Source of the DNA: Sphingomonas sp. UNC305MFCol5.2
GTDB taxonomy: Bacteria; Pseudomonadota; Alphaproteobacteria; Sphingomonadales; Sphingomonadaceae
Reading direction: 5' to 3'
DNA length: 64,000 nucleotides
Assembly: GCF_000712135.1 (NCBI RefSeq)
Contig: NZ_JOOE01000001.1
Coordinates: forward strand, 620,001-684,000
A model generated the notes under the pieces. The model was not told the DNA's origin. It did no database searches and saw only the letters and a program-made list of their open reading frames with translations. The position numbers and the translations under genes are program-made. Below are positions 50,386-59,743 of this stretch, one piece after another (the stretch's first letter is position 1; each line of letters opens with the position of its first letter).

Positions 50386-51617
50386 CCATCGCCTGCCCCG
50401 GCATCACCGACGGCGCGTTCCTGCAGAGCGTGCTGGCGTTCGTCGATTGTCAGGCACAGACGCTCGGGAGCCAGGGCTATCTGGCGCTCTCCGCGCCGGG
50501 ATCGCCGCTGTCGCTGCTGCTCACCGGCTCGCTGACCCTGTTCGTCGCCTTTTTCGGCTATCGCATGCTATTCGGCGAAGTGCCGGGAGTGCGCGATGGC
50601 GTGCTCGCCTTAGTCAAGATCGGCATCGTCCTTGCGCTGGCAACCAGCTGGACCGCCTATCGGACGCTAGCCTATGACGTCGCCTTTCATGGACCCGCCG
50701 AACTAGTCGCCAATATCGGCGCTCCGGCCGGGTTGCCGGGCGCCACCGGGGGCATCGGCGAGAGGCTGGAGCTGGTGGACGACGCGCTGATCGAGCTGGG
50801 ACGGCTCGGTAACGGCCCCGCCGCAGCGGTCCGCACCGGCGTTGACGGGCGTGAAGTGGTCACGCCCGTGCCGCAGGAGCCGCCGAACATCTTCGGATCC
50901 TTCGCGCTGGGCACGGCGCGGCTGGTGTTCCTCACCGCGACGATCGCCGGCTTCGCCTCGGTCCGGCTGGTCGCCGGGCTGCTACTCGCGCTTGGACCGT
51001 TGTTCATCGCGTTCCTGTTGTTCGAAGGCACGCGGAGCCTGTTCGAAGGCTGGATTCGCGCGCTTGCCGCCGCGGCAATCGGCGCGATCGCCGTGACGGT
51101 GTTGCTCGGCGTCGAATTGGCGCTGCTCGAGCCGTGGTTGGCCGATCTGATCGCCCGCCGCGAGGCGCAGCTGTCGATCGGCGGCGGCGCGGCCACCGAA
51201 TTGCTGGTGGTTGCGCTGGCTTTCGCGCTGGCGCTGCTCGCCGGACTCGGCATGGCGGCACGGCTCGTACTCGGCTTCCGGCTACCGTCCGCCTGGCGCG
51301 TCGCTCCGGCCCGGATGATCGCCGGATGGCGCGACGGCGAGGCCTTCGCGCCGTCGATCCGGCCGCCGCGCGAGACACATGTACCCGCAGCGCAGCTTTC
51401 GCGCGCCGCGGCCGTGGCCGAAGCGGTGACGCATGTGCAGCGGCGCGAGGCGGCGGCGCAGCAGGCGATCGCCGCATCGGGTTCGTCCAGGACCACCGTC
51501 GTCAGAGAATCCGGCCGCGACATGCCGCCGCCCGCTCCGGCGCCGCTCGGGCAGAGCCACCGCCGCCGCGCGCAAGGCCGCGTGTCCGCCAGCGCCGGCC
51601 GAAGGGATAACGGATGA
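50382..51617 (+). CDS. virB6: Type IV secretion channel protein VirB6/TrbL
   Basis: 411 residues with at least five membrane helices (LLLTGSLTLFVAFFGYRML, ALVKIGIVLALATSWTAY, LVAGLLLALGPLFIAFLLF, AAAAIGAIAVTVLLGVELAL and ELLVVALAFALALLAGLGM), the TrbL/VirB6 pattern. A charged cytoplasmic C-terminal tail (about 310-411) is rich in Ala, Arg and Pro. It forms the inner-membrane channel. Start and stop overlap the neighbours by 4 bp. No virB7 lipoprotein lies between it and virB8. Confidence 0.85.
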   Translation: MTIACPGITDGAFLQSVLAFVDCQAQTLGSQGYLALSAPGSPLSLLLTGSLTLFVAFFGYRMLFGEVPGVRDGVLALVKIGIVLALATSWTAYRTLAYDVAFHGPAELVANIGAPAGLPGATGGIGERLELVDDALIELGRLGNGPAAAVRTGVDGREVVTPVPQEPPNIFGSFALGTARLVFLTATIAGFASVRLVAGLLLALGPLFIAFLLFEGTRSLFEGWIRALAAAAIGAIAVTVLLGVELALLEPWLADLIARREAQLSIGGGAATELLVVALAFALALLAGLGMAARLVLGFRLPSAWRVAPARMIAGWRDGEAFAPSIRPPRETHVPAAQLSRAAAVAEAVTHVQRREAAAQQAIAASGSSRTTVVRESGRDMPPPAPAPLGQSHRRRAQGRVSASAGRRDNG

Positions 51618-52411
51618 AGAACAAATCGCGCGAGGCGCTCGACGCCTATTATCGCGAGGCGGGGAGCTGGGCGGAAGACCAGCAGACCGCGCTGCGCGCG
51701 TCGCGGCGCACCGCGTGGATCGTCGCGAGCGTCGCTGTCGCGGTGGCGGCGATGCTGGCGCTCGCGCTGATGCTGCTGACTCCGCTCAAGACCGTCGAGC
51801 CCTACACCTTGCTCGTCGACCGACAGACCGGTTTCGTCCAGGCGCTCAAGCCGCTCGATGCCCAGCAGGTGAGCGGCAATACCGCGCTGACCCAGTCCTT
51901 CCTCGTCCAATATGTCATCGCGCGCGAGAGCTTCGATATCTCGGCAGTGCAGGCCAATTACCGGAAAGTATCGCTCTGGTCGCAAGGCGATGCCCGGACG
52001 GCGTATATTGCGAGCGTCCAGGCGGCGAACCCCGACAGCCCGTTGGCGCAGCTTCCGCGGACGACGGTGATCGAGACGCGGGTGAAGAGCGTGTCGCCGC
52101 TGGGGCAGAATGCGGCGTTGGTCCGTTTCGACACCATCCGGCGCGACGCGGGCGGCCGCACCGAACCGCCGCGCGCCTGGGTATCGGTCATCCGCTTTCG
52201 CTATTCGGGCGAGCCGATGAGCCTCGAGGACCGTTTCGTCAATCCGCTGGGCTTCGAAGTGACGCGCTATCAGCGAAATGCCGAGGCAGCGCCGCCGCCG
52301 GAGCCGACTCCGGTTTCGACGCCGCAGGCGACGGTCCCGGTGCTCGTCCCCACCGCGCCCGCGACACCGCGTCCGGCACCGCAGCCAGCCCAGCCCGAGG
52401 TCGAGCTGTGA
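51614..52411 (+). CDS. virB8: Type IV secretion protein VirB8
   Basis: 265 residues. A short cytoplasmic start (SREALDAYYREAGSWAEDQQ), one membrane helix (about 36-60) and the periplasmic NTF2-like domain: PYTLLVDRQTGFVQALKPLD, then FLVQYVIARESFD, then WVSVIRFRYS. The C-terminus is a Pro/Ala-rich tail. VirB8 is a nucleation factor of the inner-membrane complex. It overlaps virB6 (ATGA) and virB9 (GTGA). Confidence 0.92.
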   Translation: MKNKSREALDAYYREAGSWAEDQQTALRASRRTAWIVASVAVAVAAMLALALMLLTPLKTVEPYTLLVDRQTGFVQALKPLDAQQVSGNTALTQSFLVQYVIARESFDISAVQANYRKVSLWSQGDARTAYIASVQAANPDSPLAQLPRTTVIETRVKSVSPLGQNAALVRFDTIRRDAGGRTEPPRAWVSVIRFRYSGEPMSLEDRFVNPLGFEVTRYQRNAEAAPPPEPTPVSTPQATVPVLVPTAPATPRPAPQPAQPEVEL

Positions 52412-53103
52412 AGATATTGTCCGCCGCCGTCCTGCTGCTCGCCCCGTCGTTCGCCTGCGCCCAGGCCGCGCCGCCACCGCTGCCCGCCCCGCCCAATCCG
52501 CGCTTCCAGTCGATCGAATACACCCCCGATCAAGTGTTCACGCTCCAAGCCGCGCCGGGCTACCAGGTCACGGTCGAGCTGGCACCCGACGAGCATATCG
52601 AGAATGTCGCGATCGGCGACAGCGGCGCGTGGCAAGTGACGGCGAACCGCCGGGGCGACCGGCTGTTCGTAAAGGCGGTCCGATCGGACGTGACGACCAA
52701 CATGACCGTGGTCACCGACGCGCGGCATTATTCGTTCGAACTGGTGCCGCTGCCCGGGCCGCAACCCGACATGCCTTATGCCTTGCGCTTCCATTACCCC
52801 TCGCCGGCCGCGGTGCCGGCCGAAACGGCATCCGGCGCCGAACTCGGCCGCTACAAGATGCGCGGCGCGCGGGAACTCCTTCCCAGCGGCATGCACGACG
52901 ACGGCGTCCACACTTATATCGAGTGGCCGCCTGGACGCACGCTGCCGGCGATCTATGCGGTCAACGATCAGGGCAAGGAGACGCTGGTCAACGGCATGAT
53001 GCGCGACGGATGGATGGTGGTCGACAGCATCCAGGCGAAGCTCGTCTTCCGCATCGACCGCCACAGCGCGACGGCGCAACGCGTTTCCGAGGGAGGTCGC
53101 TGA
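52408..53103 (+). CDS. virB9: Type IV secretion outer-membrane core protein VirB9
   Basis: 231 residues from a GTG that overlaps the VirB8 stop. A signal peptide (LLLAPSFACAQA) precedes the N-terminal beta domain (YTPDQVFTLQAAPGYQVTVE; HIENVAIGDSGAWQV; TNMTVVTDARHYSFEL). The C-terminal domain (VHTYIEWPPGRTLPAIYAVN) binds VirB7 in canonical systems and lines the outer-membrane pore. No VirB7 is encoded nearby. TGATG overlap with virB10. Confidence 0.92.
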   Translation: MKILSAAVLLLAPSFACAQAAPPPLPAPPNPRFQSIEYTPDQVFTLQAAPGYQVTVELAPDEHIENVAIGDSGAWQVTANRRGDRLFVKAVRSDVTTNMTVVTDARHYSFELVPLPGPQPDMPYALRFHYPSPAAVPAETASGAELGRYKMRGARELLPSGMHDDGVHTYIEWPPGRTLPAIYAVNDQGKETLVNGMMRDGWMVVDSIQAKLVFRIDRHSATAQRVSEGGR

Positions 53104-54188
53104 TGGCGACGGCGCCGTCCTCGATCGATCCGCGCACGACCAGCGAAGCCACGGTTCTCCCCATGGTCGCACGGCCGCGATCCGGCCCGCCGGCCTGGGC
53201 GCTGCTGCTCGGCGTCGCGCTGATCGGACTGCTGCTGTTCGCGGTGCTCGACGCGCGGCGGCGCGCGCTGACCGCACCGGCGGTGCGCCCGCGCCCGGCG
53301 GATCTCGTGACGACGCCCGCGCCGCCGCCGTCGCTTTATGTGCCGCCCGAACCCGCCCCGCCTCCCGCAGTCGTGATCCGCGAAGTGCCGGCGCCTGCGC
53401 CGGCAACGCCCGCCTATCGGCCGCCTCCGCCACAGGTCGTCTACGTTCCCCAGCCGGTGCCGCAACAGCCGCTGCCGCCGATGCCGCCCTCGCGCACGAC
53501 TTCCGAGCCCGCGCTCGTGATCGACACCACCGGCTCCGCGCCCCAGGCGACGACGCCGAACGGGCAAAATGGTGTCGTCGTCCCAGCCTCGCCGCTGGGT
53601 GGACCGAACGCGAACATCGCCGGCGCACGTACGGGCGCGGGCGTGCTCGCCAACAAGGCGACGACGGTGCCGCAGGGCACGCTCATCCCCGCGGTACTCG
53701 AAACCGCGCTCGATTCGACCAGGCCCGGCCTCGCCCGTGCGATCGTGTCGCGTGACGTGCGCGGGTTCGACGGCAGCCGGATACTGATCCCGCGCGGCAG
53801 CCGGCTGATCGGCGAATATCGTTCGGATGCCGAACCCGGCCAGAACCGCATGCTGGTCAACTGGATCCGGTTGATCCGTCCCGATGGCGCGACGATCGCA
53901 ATCGGCTCGCCGGCCAGCGATACGCTTGGCGGGGGCGGTATCCGGGCCAGCGTCAACAGCCATTTCTTCGAGCGATTCGCCGGCGCCATCCTACAATCGG
54001 CGCTCGATGTCGGCGTCAACCTCGCCTCGCGCTCGGTCGACTCCGGGGTGGTGATCATACCGCAATCACAGGGAGGCATCACCCGCATCCCCAACCAGAT
54101 CCGGCCGACGCTCAAGGTCAAGGCGGCGACCAGCATCTCGATCTTCGTCGCGCGTGACCTCGATTTCACTGGCGTCGAGGCGCGATGA
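53103..54188 (+). CDS. virB10: Type IV secretion core protein VirB10
   Basis: 361 residues. A cytoplasmic start, one membrane helix (WALLLGVALIGLLLFAVL, about 33-50), a long proline-rich periplasmic linker (about 65-150) and the TrbI/VirB10 beta-barrel: ATTVPQGTLIPAVLETALDS, RGFDGSRILIPRGSRLIGEY, then RLIRPDGATIAIGSPASDTL. It spans both membranes and senses ATPase energy. It overlaps virB9 and virB11 by short overlaps. Confidence 0.93.
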   Translation: MATAPSSIDPRTTSEATVLPMVARPRSGPPAWALLLGVALIGLLLFAVLDARRRALTAPAVRPRPADLVTTPAPPPSLYVPPEPAPPPAVVIREVPAPAPATPAYRPPPPQVVYVPQPVPQQPLPPMPPSRTTSEPALVIDTTGSAPQATTPNGQNGVVVPASPLGGPNANIAGARTGAGVLANKATTVPQGTLIPAVLETALDSTRPGLARAIVSRDVRGFDGSRILIPRGSRLIGEYRSDAEPGQNRMLVNWIRLIRPDGATIAIGSPASDTLGGGGIRASVNSHFFERFAGAILQSALDVGVNLASRSVDSGVVIIPQSQGGITRIPNQIRPTLKVKAATSISIFVARDLDFTGVEAR

Positions 54189-55177
54189 GCGGCGCCGCGG
54201 CGGAGCGCGAGGGGCAGGTCTATCTCCGCTCCTATCTGGCGCCGCTGACCGGCATGCTCGCGCGGCCCGACGTGACCGACATCTATGTCAATCGCCCGCA
54301 GGAGATCTGGACGGAGACGCTGGGCGGCACGATCGAGCGGCACGACGCTCCCGCGCTCGACGCCGCCACGCTCGAACGGCTCTCGCGCCAGATCGCCGCG
54401 CTCTCCCACCAGGGGATCAGCCGCGAGCATCCCCTGCTCTCCGCGAGCCTGCCCGATGGCGCGCGGGTGCAGGTGATAGCGCCACCCGCGACGCGCGGGC
54501 CAATGGCGATCGCGATCCGCAAGCACGTCTCGTCCGATCTGTCGCTCGGCGATTATGTCGCGGCAGGTGCCTTCGACGCGACGTTGCATCGTCGCCCCGA
54601 ACGCGATGAGACCGGTGCCCGATTGGCGACGATGCTCGACTCCGGCGACATCGCGGGCATGCTCTCCGCGGCGGTGCGGGCGCGCAGGAACATCCTCGTC
54701 TCGGGCGGCACCTCGACCGGCAAGACCACGTTCCTCAATGCGCTGATCCGCGAAATCCCCGCGGAGGAACGGTTGATCCTAATCGAAGACACGCCCGAGC
54801 TCCACCAGCATCACGACAATCTCGTCGGGCTGCTCGCAGTGCGCGGGAGCCTGGGCGAGGCGCGCGTGAGCGCGACCGATCTCCTCGCCGCCTCGCTGCG
54901 CATGCGCCCCGATCGCATCATCCTGGGCGAGCTGCGTGGCGAGGAGGCCTATGCGTTCCTCCGTGCGATCAACACCGGGCATCCGGGATCGATGACGTCG
55001 GTCCATGCCGATTCGGCCGAGCGCGCTATCGAGCAGATCGTATTGCTGGTGCTTCAGGCCGGCACCCAGCTCGGGCGCGAGGATGTCCGCCATTATGTCC
55101 GCAATACCGTGGACGTGTTCGTCCATCTCGCGCGCACCGGCGGGCAGCGCCGCGTCGCCGAGGTGATGCTGGCCTAA
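54185..55177 (+). CDS. virB11: Type IV secretion ATPase VirB11
   Basis: 330 residues. N-terminal domain with DVTDIYVNRPQEIW, then the RecA-like ATPase: Walker A GGTSTGKTTFLNAL, the Asp box LILIEDTPELH, Walker B RPDRIILGELRGEEAYAFL, and the His box GHPGSMTSVHADSA. It is a hexameric traffic ATPase that switches the machine between pilus building and substrate transfer. Last gene of the operon; a 6-bp hairpin (55202-55216) lies 25 bp after it without a T-run. No coupling protein virD4 or relaxase follows. Confidence 0.94.
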   Translation: MSGAAAEREGQVYLRSYLAPLTGMLARPDVTDIYVNRPQEIWTETLGGTIERHDAPALDAATLERLSRQIAALSHQGISREHPLLSASLPDGARVQVIAPPATRGPMAIAIRKHVSSDLSLGDYVAAGAFDATLHRRPERDETGARLATMLDSGDIAGMLSAAVRARRNILVSGGTSTGKTTFLNALIREIPAEERLILIEDTPELHQHHDNLVGLLAVRGSLGEARVSATDLLAASLRMRPDRIILGELRGEEAYAFLRAINTGHPGSMTSVHADSAERAIEQIVLLVLQAGTQLGREDVRHYVRNTVDVFVHLARTGGQRRVAEVMLA

Positions 55178-55379
55178 TAATGCCGATGCTCGACCGGAGA
55201 TGGCGGCGAGGCCGCCTGTCAAGCTCGCCGTCTTCTCCTGTGGCGGCAGGAGTGGAAAGGTGTCGGACGTTCTTTCCACAGCAGTTCGGCCGGGGTGCCG
55301 TACCGATGGACGCCGCTCCGGAACTGCTCGCATTGTTGCGGCTGCTCGGTGGGCCCTTTCTAGGCATCGCGGTGCTGTC

Positions 55380-56783
55380 TCAGCGAATCAATGCTTCATA
55401 GTCGTCGCCGACCGGCGGCAGCATCAGCCGCGCGCCGAGAGTGGTGAGCGCGATCAACGCCAGCCCCGCCAGCGCGATCCGTGCGCGGCGCCGGGGCAAC
55501 GGCTCGGTGACGAGCAGGATGGCGGACAGCCAGGCCGCGAGCATCGACCAGAGATGGTAGCGCCAGTCGATCGCGATACTGACGACCAGAAAGCTCAGTT
55601 CCATCGCCGCCGCCGACAGCGCGAGCGGGACCGCGAGACCATGCGCGGCGCTTTGCGCGGGCCGCGCCAGCGCCAGCACCGCCAGCGCCACGGCCAAAGC
55701 GAGAATCGGTGCGCCCGCGGGACTGTTCACCAGCCAGCCGGCGAACCGGTCATAGCCCGCGACCCGATGCCCAGGCGAACCCAGCCCGAATGTGTTCGGC
55801 AGCGATTCGGCTTGCGGCACCGCTTGCGGGAAGTGCCAGGGGACGAACCAGCGCATCGTCGCGTTCCAGTGCGCGAGCCGGTGCGACAGATACGCGCCGG
55901 GATGCTCACTTATCGCGCGCGTCCAGGCTGAGAAGATCTCACGGCGAGGCCGGCCGGTGAGGCCGTCCTGAATGAAATCGCAGCGCTTGCCGATCGAAAA
56001 TATGTCCCACAGGATCGAAGAGAAGCAGCGCTGCGCTTCGAGTTGCCGCCACGTCTCCGGCGGCAGCAACGGCACCGCATCCGGCCCGGCGCGGTGCGCG
56101 ATGCCGGCCAGGTCGAAGATCGGCTGGGTCGCCTCGACGCCGCTCCCCTCGGCACCGAGCACGCCATGGTTGATGGGGGATAACAATGCGAGCGTGGCCA
56201 GCGTCGCCGCGCCGATCAGCAAGACGCGCGACCGCCAGTCGCGCCAGCGCCACGGTGCCAACAGTCCAACGGCGAGCGGCGCCACCGCGAAGATGGCATT
56301 CGACCGGACGAGCACCGCATACACGAGCAGCACGAGCACCGCCGCGGTTCCGGCCTGCCCGAGCGGCTTCGTCTGCAGCCGTCGCCATGCGACCAGGCCG
56401 GTCGCGGCGAGCAAAGCGGCGGCCATCTGCCCGTCCTTTACGACCACTGCCTGCCAGCCCAGGACGGGCGGCCACAGGCCGAGCGCGAGCACCGCCATCG
56501 CGGCGACTCGCGCGCCACTGCGGGCGAGCGCCGCCGCAAGCAGGCCGAGGCCGGTCCAGTAAAGCACGGTCTGGAGCAGAAACATCGGCCCCTGCCCTGC
56601 CCAGCCGAGCGCATGGAACAGCGACCAGAGCCGCGCCATCGCCGGCGGATGCCAGTCATAATATGCGCCGGAGACGACCTGCTGATATTGCGCCACGCTG
56701 TCATAATGCGCGACACCCGGCCAGAAGAAGAGCAATACGACCGCGCAGAGCAACGCCGCCGCGAGTCCGAAGCGGCGCGTCAT
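55380..56783 (-). CDS. Polytopic membrane protein, GT-C glycosyltransferase-like
   Basis: 467 residues with about 10-12 membrane helices. The first periplasmic loop (HYDSVAQYQQVVSGAYYDWH) begins with an acidic residue after the first helix, as in GT-C glycosyltransferases and their relatives, and a large soluble loop (about 225-330) follows. The family is unnamed to me; a lipid-linked sugar transferase is a fair guess. The ATG overlaps the stop of the sigma-factor gene (TAATG), so it is in that operon. Confidence 0.65.
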   Translation of the reverse strand: MTRRFGLAAALLCAVVLLFFWPGVAHYDSVAQYQQVVSGAYYDWHPPAMARLWSLFHALGWAGQGPMFLLQTVLYWTGLGLLAAALARSGARVAAMAVLALGLWPPVLGWQAVVVKDGQMAAALLAATGLVAWRRLQTKPLGQAGTAAVLVLLVYAVLVRSNAIFAVAPLAVGLLAPWRWRDWRSRVLLIGAATLATLALLSPINHGVLGAEGSGVEATQPIFDLAGIAHRAGPDAVPLLPPETWRQLEAQRCFSSILWDIFSIGKRCDFIQDGLTGRPRREIFSAWTRAISEHPGAYLSHRLAHWNATMRWFVPWHFPQAVPQAESLPNTFGLGSPGHRVAGYDRFAGWLVNSPAGAPILALAVALAVLALARPAQSAAHGLAVPLALSAAAMELSFLVVSIAIDWRYHLWSMLAAWLSAILLVTEPLPRRRARIALAGLALIALTTLGARLMLPPVGDDYEALIR

Positions 56784-58057
56784 TATTCGACGCGAGCCAC
56801 GGCGCCATCACAGGCATCCGCGCGGGCAAGGAGGAAGTCCGCTTCGCGCGTATTGCGGGTCAGCCTGGCCGCGGCCTCGAATTCGGATCGCGCCTCGGCC
56901 AGCCGCCCCGCCCGAAACAAGAAGTCGCCCTTGGCCGCGGGCAAGGGCGCATAATTGCGCAGGGCGGCGGCATCGGCAATCTCGTCCACCAGCCGCAGGC
57001 CCGCTTCGGGCCCGAAGGCCATGCTGTGGGCAACCGCCCGGTTGAGATCCACCACCGGCGAGGGCATCACCATGCGCAGCCGATCATAGAGCGCTGCGAT
57101 GCGCGGCCAATCGGTATCGGCGGCGGTTCGCGCGCGCGCATGACATGCAGCCAGCGCGGCCTGCAGCGCATAGGGACCGTCCGCGCCCCCGAGGGTTTCC
57201 GCACGGGCCAATGCGTCGAGCCCCCGGCGGATCAGCAACGGGTCCCAGCGCGCGCGATTCTGCTCGGTGAGCGGCACGAGCGCACCGTCCGGCCCGGTGC
57301 GTGCCGGCAGGCGCGATGCCTGGATTTCCATCAGGGCCAGCAGACCCGATACTTCCGGGTCCTCGGGCATCAGCACCGCCAGCATGCGGCCCAGCCGTTG
57401 CGCCTCGCGGCACAGACCCGGCCGAACAAGGTCCTCGCCGGCCGTCGCGGCATAGCCTTCGTTGAAGATGAGATAGACGACCTCGAGGACCGACGAGAGC
57501 CGCGCCGCACGTTCGGCGCCGCGCGGCACTTCGAAGGCGAGCCCGGCCTTTCCGATCGTCTTCTTCGCGCGGACGATACGCTGCGCGATCGCGGTCTCGT
57601 TCGACAGGAAGGCGCGCGCGATCTCGTCGGTCGTCAGGCCGCCGATGACACGCAGCGTGAGCGCCGCGCGGGCATCGGCCGAAAGTATCGGGTGACACGC
57701 CGTGAAGATGAGGCCCAGCAGCTCATCGCCGGGATCGTCGTCCATGGCCGCGATCACGCCCGCATCGTCGGCCTCGCCGTCCAGCTCTCGCGCGATCTCC
57801 TCGTGCTTGCGCGCGCGCATCTTGTCGCGACGGATCGCGTCGATGGCCCGCCGTTTGGCGGCGGTCATCAGCCACGCGCCGGGATTGGCGGGAACGCCGG
57901 TCCCGGGCCATTCGGAGAGAGCGATGACCAGGGCATCCTGCGCCAGCTCTTCCGCACGATCCATATCGCGCACCATCCGGGCCAGGCCCGCGATGAGCCT
58001 GGCCCGTTCGATGCGGAAAACCGCTTCGATCGTCTGTTGCGTTTCGCCTCCTGCCAT
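56783..58057 (-). CDS. ECF RNA polymerase sigma factor, ECF42-like with long C-terminal extension
   Basis: 424 residues, more than twice the usual ECF length. Sigma region 2 at about 10-80 (AEELAQDALVIALSEWPGTG, GAWLMTAAKRRAIDAIRR) and region 4 at about 120-175 (ALTLRVIGGLTTDEIARAFL), then a helical extension (FNEGYAATAGEDLVRPGLCR, DLNRAVAHSMAFGPEAGLRL) ending in tetratricopeptide-like helices. This layout is that of the ECF42 group, which lacks an anti-sigma factor and is linked to DGPF proteins; one lies 114 bp upstream. The extension is thought to control activity. Confidence 0.88.
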   Translation of the reverse strand: MAGGETQQTIEAVFRIERARLIAGLARMVRDMDRAEELAQDALVIALSEWPGTGVPANPGAWLMTAAKRRAIDAIRRDKMRARKHEEIARELDGEADDAGVIAAMDDDPGDELLGLIFTACHPILSADARAALTLRVIGGLTTDEIARAFLSNETAIAQRIVRAKKTIGKAGLAFEVPRGAERAARLSSVLEVVYLIFNEGYAATAGEDLVRPGLCREAQRLGRMLAVLMPEDPEVSGLLALMEIQASRLPARTGPDGALVPLTEQNRARWDPLLIRRGLDALARAETLGGADGPYALQAALAACHARARTAADTDWPRIAALYDRLRMVMPSPVVDLNRAVAHSMAFGPEAGLRLVDEIADAAALRNYAPLPAAKGDFLFRAGRLAEARSEFEAAARLTRNTREADFLLARADACDGAVARVE

Positions 58058-58171
58058 GCCGCCTTGTCGGCCGAAGCGACAGGCCAGGCAAGCAGGCTGC
58101 GGTCGACAATCTCGATTGCCGCCGGGCTGCCGGTACGGTCACGATTTCCGCAACCGCCGGCCCCCGGATCC

Positions 58172-58540
58172 TCATTGCCAGTCAGCCATCTCGTACAGCG
58201 GCCGGATCTCGATCTCGCTCGGTCCCGACATCGGATTGGGGCAGCGCTTCACCCAGGCGACCGCCTCGTCCATGTCCTTGACTTCCCAGAGCCAAAAGCC
58301 GGCGACGAGCTCGCGCGTCTCGGCGAAAGGTCCGTCGATGACCGTGCGACCGGGGCCGTCGAAAGCAATGCGCTTGCCTTCCGAGGAGGGCTTTAGGCCG
58401 TCGGCGGCGAGCAGGATGCCGGCGTTGCGCAGTTCGTCATTGAATTTGCCCATCGCCTCCATCATCGCCGTCGTTTCGGGTGTCGAAACGAAGCCCTCTT
58501 CGCTCTCTTCGGTCGCCTTGACCAACACCATCACACGCAT
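58172..58540 (-). CDS. YciI/DGPF-domain protein
   Basis: 122 residues with the DGPF motif (TVIDGPFAETRELVAGFWLW) and the N-terminal MRVMVLVKATEESE. YciI-like proteins form small ferredoxin-like dimers; DGPF members are the usual neighbours and probable targets of ECF42 sigma factors. Ribosome site AGGAGA precedes the ATG. It is transcribed toward the sigma-factor gene. Enzymatic function unknown. Confidence 0.88.
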   Translation of the reverse strand: MRVMVLVKATEESEEGFVSTPETTAMMEAMGKFNDELRNAGILLAADGLKPSSEGKRIAFDGPGRTVIDGPFAETRELVAGFWLWEVKDMDEAVAWVKRCPNPMSGPSEIEIRPLYEMADWQ

Positions 58541-58802
58541 TGTTCGTCTCCTTTTGCGCCAGCCTTACCTGCTGGCATCGAAACGACGAACCGGGTCGTC
58601 GCGAATCGACAATGCACTGAAATTTTTTTTGACGGGGCAGATTGAACGCGGCTCGGCCAAGCGAAGGCAGAACACCGCGGGCATTGCGCAGGTTGAAGTC
58701 GGCTGGCTCCATGTTCGATCGGCCGAGCCGCGAGAATGATCGTTGCGCGAGACGCCGAAACCGATCGTGCTGATCACCGGTGTAGCCGGCAATATCGACC
58801 GC

Positions 58803-59279
58803 TCATTCGTCCAGCATGCCGAAGCTTCCATGGCGCGCGCTGCGGGTGAGCCGGCGGAACTCGGCCTGCTCCATGTGCACGAGCGAGCGATGGTCGCCGG
58901 CTTCGAAGAAAATGTCGGGCTCGCGGGCGAGATCGTCGTCGACGATCATGTCGACGCCATAACCGGACCCCAGCGGCGGCACCGCACCCGGCATGCAATC
59001 GTCGAAGATCTCGACCACCTGCTTCTCGTCGGCAAGTCGCGCTTTGCCGTCGAGCTCGGTGCGGAGATCCGCGATGTCGATCCGGCGGTCGGCGGGCAAG
59101 ACGGCCAGCAGAGGCTCCTGATCGGGCATGTCGAGCAGGACTGCCTTGGCCATGCAGCTCGGCGGAATGTGCGCGGCCCTGGCAGTCTCGGTCGAGGACA
59201 GCGTCGGCGAATGCTCGGTCAGCTCGTAAACCGCGTGCTGGCTGTCGAGGAAATGCCGGAGCTTGGGTGCGATGGTCAT
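58803..59279 (-). CDS. YbaK/ProX-type aminoacyl-tRNA deacylase-like protein
   Basis: 158 residues. The YbaK fold is shown by HFLDSQHAVYELTEHSPTLS at the start, the conserved lysine in CMAKAVLLDMP, LAVLPADRRIDIADLRTEL and PPLGSGYGVDMIVDDDLARE. Such proteins hydrolyse mischarged aminoacyl-tRNAs such as Ala- or Cys-tRNA(Pro). It is downstream of a CBS-domain gene on the same strand, apparently the last gene of a stress operon with an EcfG-like promoter. Confidence 0.85.
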   Translation of the reverse strand: MTIAPKLRHFLDSQHAVYELTEHSPTLSSTETARAAHIPPSCMAKAVLLDMPDQEPLLAVLPADRRIDIADLRTELDGKARLADEKQVVEIFDDCMPGAVPPLGSGYGVDMIVDDDLAREPDIFFEAGDHRSLVHMEQAEFRRLTRSARHGSFGMLDE

Positions 59280-59306
59280 GGCGGAATCCTCTCGGTTTGC
59301 GATGCG

Positions 59307-59741
59307 TCACACCGTCTGCGAATGGACCGGGCTCGGCCGTGCGATTTCGCTCAATGCCTCGCCGGCATGGGCCCGCTCGCCATATCCGGCGAGATCGGTG
59401 ATCGACACCACGCCGACCAGGCGCTTGCCTCGATCGACAACCGGCAGGCGGCGCACCTGGAGCTCGGCCATATTGTCGAGCACATCCGCCGCGTCGTCGT
59501 CGTCGAAGCAATAGCGAATCTCGCCGCTCATCACTTCGCGGATGCGAGTCTCGGGGGACAGGCCTTTGGCGACGCCGCGGATGGCGATGTCGCGATCGGT
59601 GACGACTCCGATCATGCGGTCATGCTCGCTCACGGGCAGGAAGCCCGCGTCGATGTCGGCCATCGCCAACGCCGCTTCGCGAAGCGTCTCGTCGGGATCG
59701 GCGATCCGCACTTCGCGGATCATGCAGTCGCGTATACGCAT
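59307..59741 (-). CDS. CBS-domain protein
   Basis: 144 residues made almost entirely of two CBS motifs: IRDCMIREVRIADPDETLRE through GVVTDRDIAIRGV (about 1-60) and IREVMSGEIRYCFDDDDAAD through LVGVVSITDLAGYG (about 68-123). CBS pairs bind adenosine nucleotides and act as energy or stress sensors. ATG 59741 is chosen because AGGAG lies nine bases upstream; a TTG at 59747 is possible. The gene begins right at the stop of the small upstream gene. Confidence 0.88.
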   Translation of the reverse strand: MRIRDCMIREVRIADPDETLREAALAMADIDAGFLPVSEHDRMIGVVTDRDIAIRGVAKGLSPETRIREVMSGEIRYCFDDDDAADVLDNMAELQVRRLPVVDRGKRLVGVVSITDLAGYGERAHAGEALSEIARPSPVHSQTV

Positions 59742-59743
59742 CT

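Noticed and set aside
59732-59737. A further GTATAC operator
   Set aside because: It lies inside the CBS-protein coding region and lacks the AT-rich flanks of the other sites.
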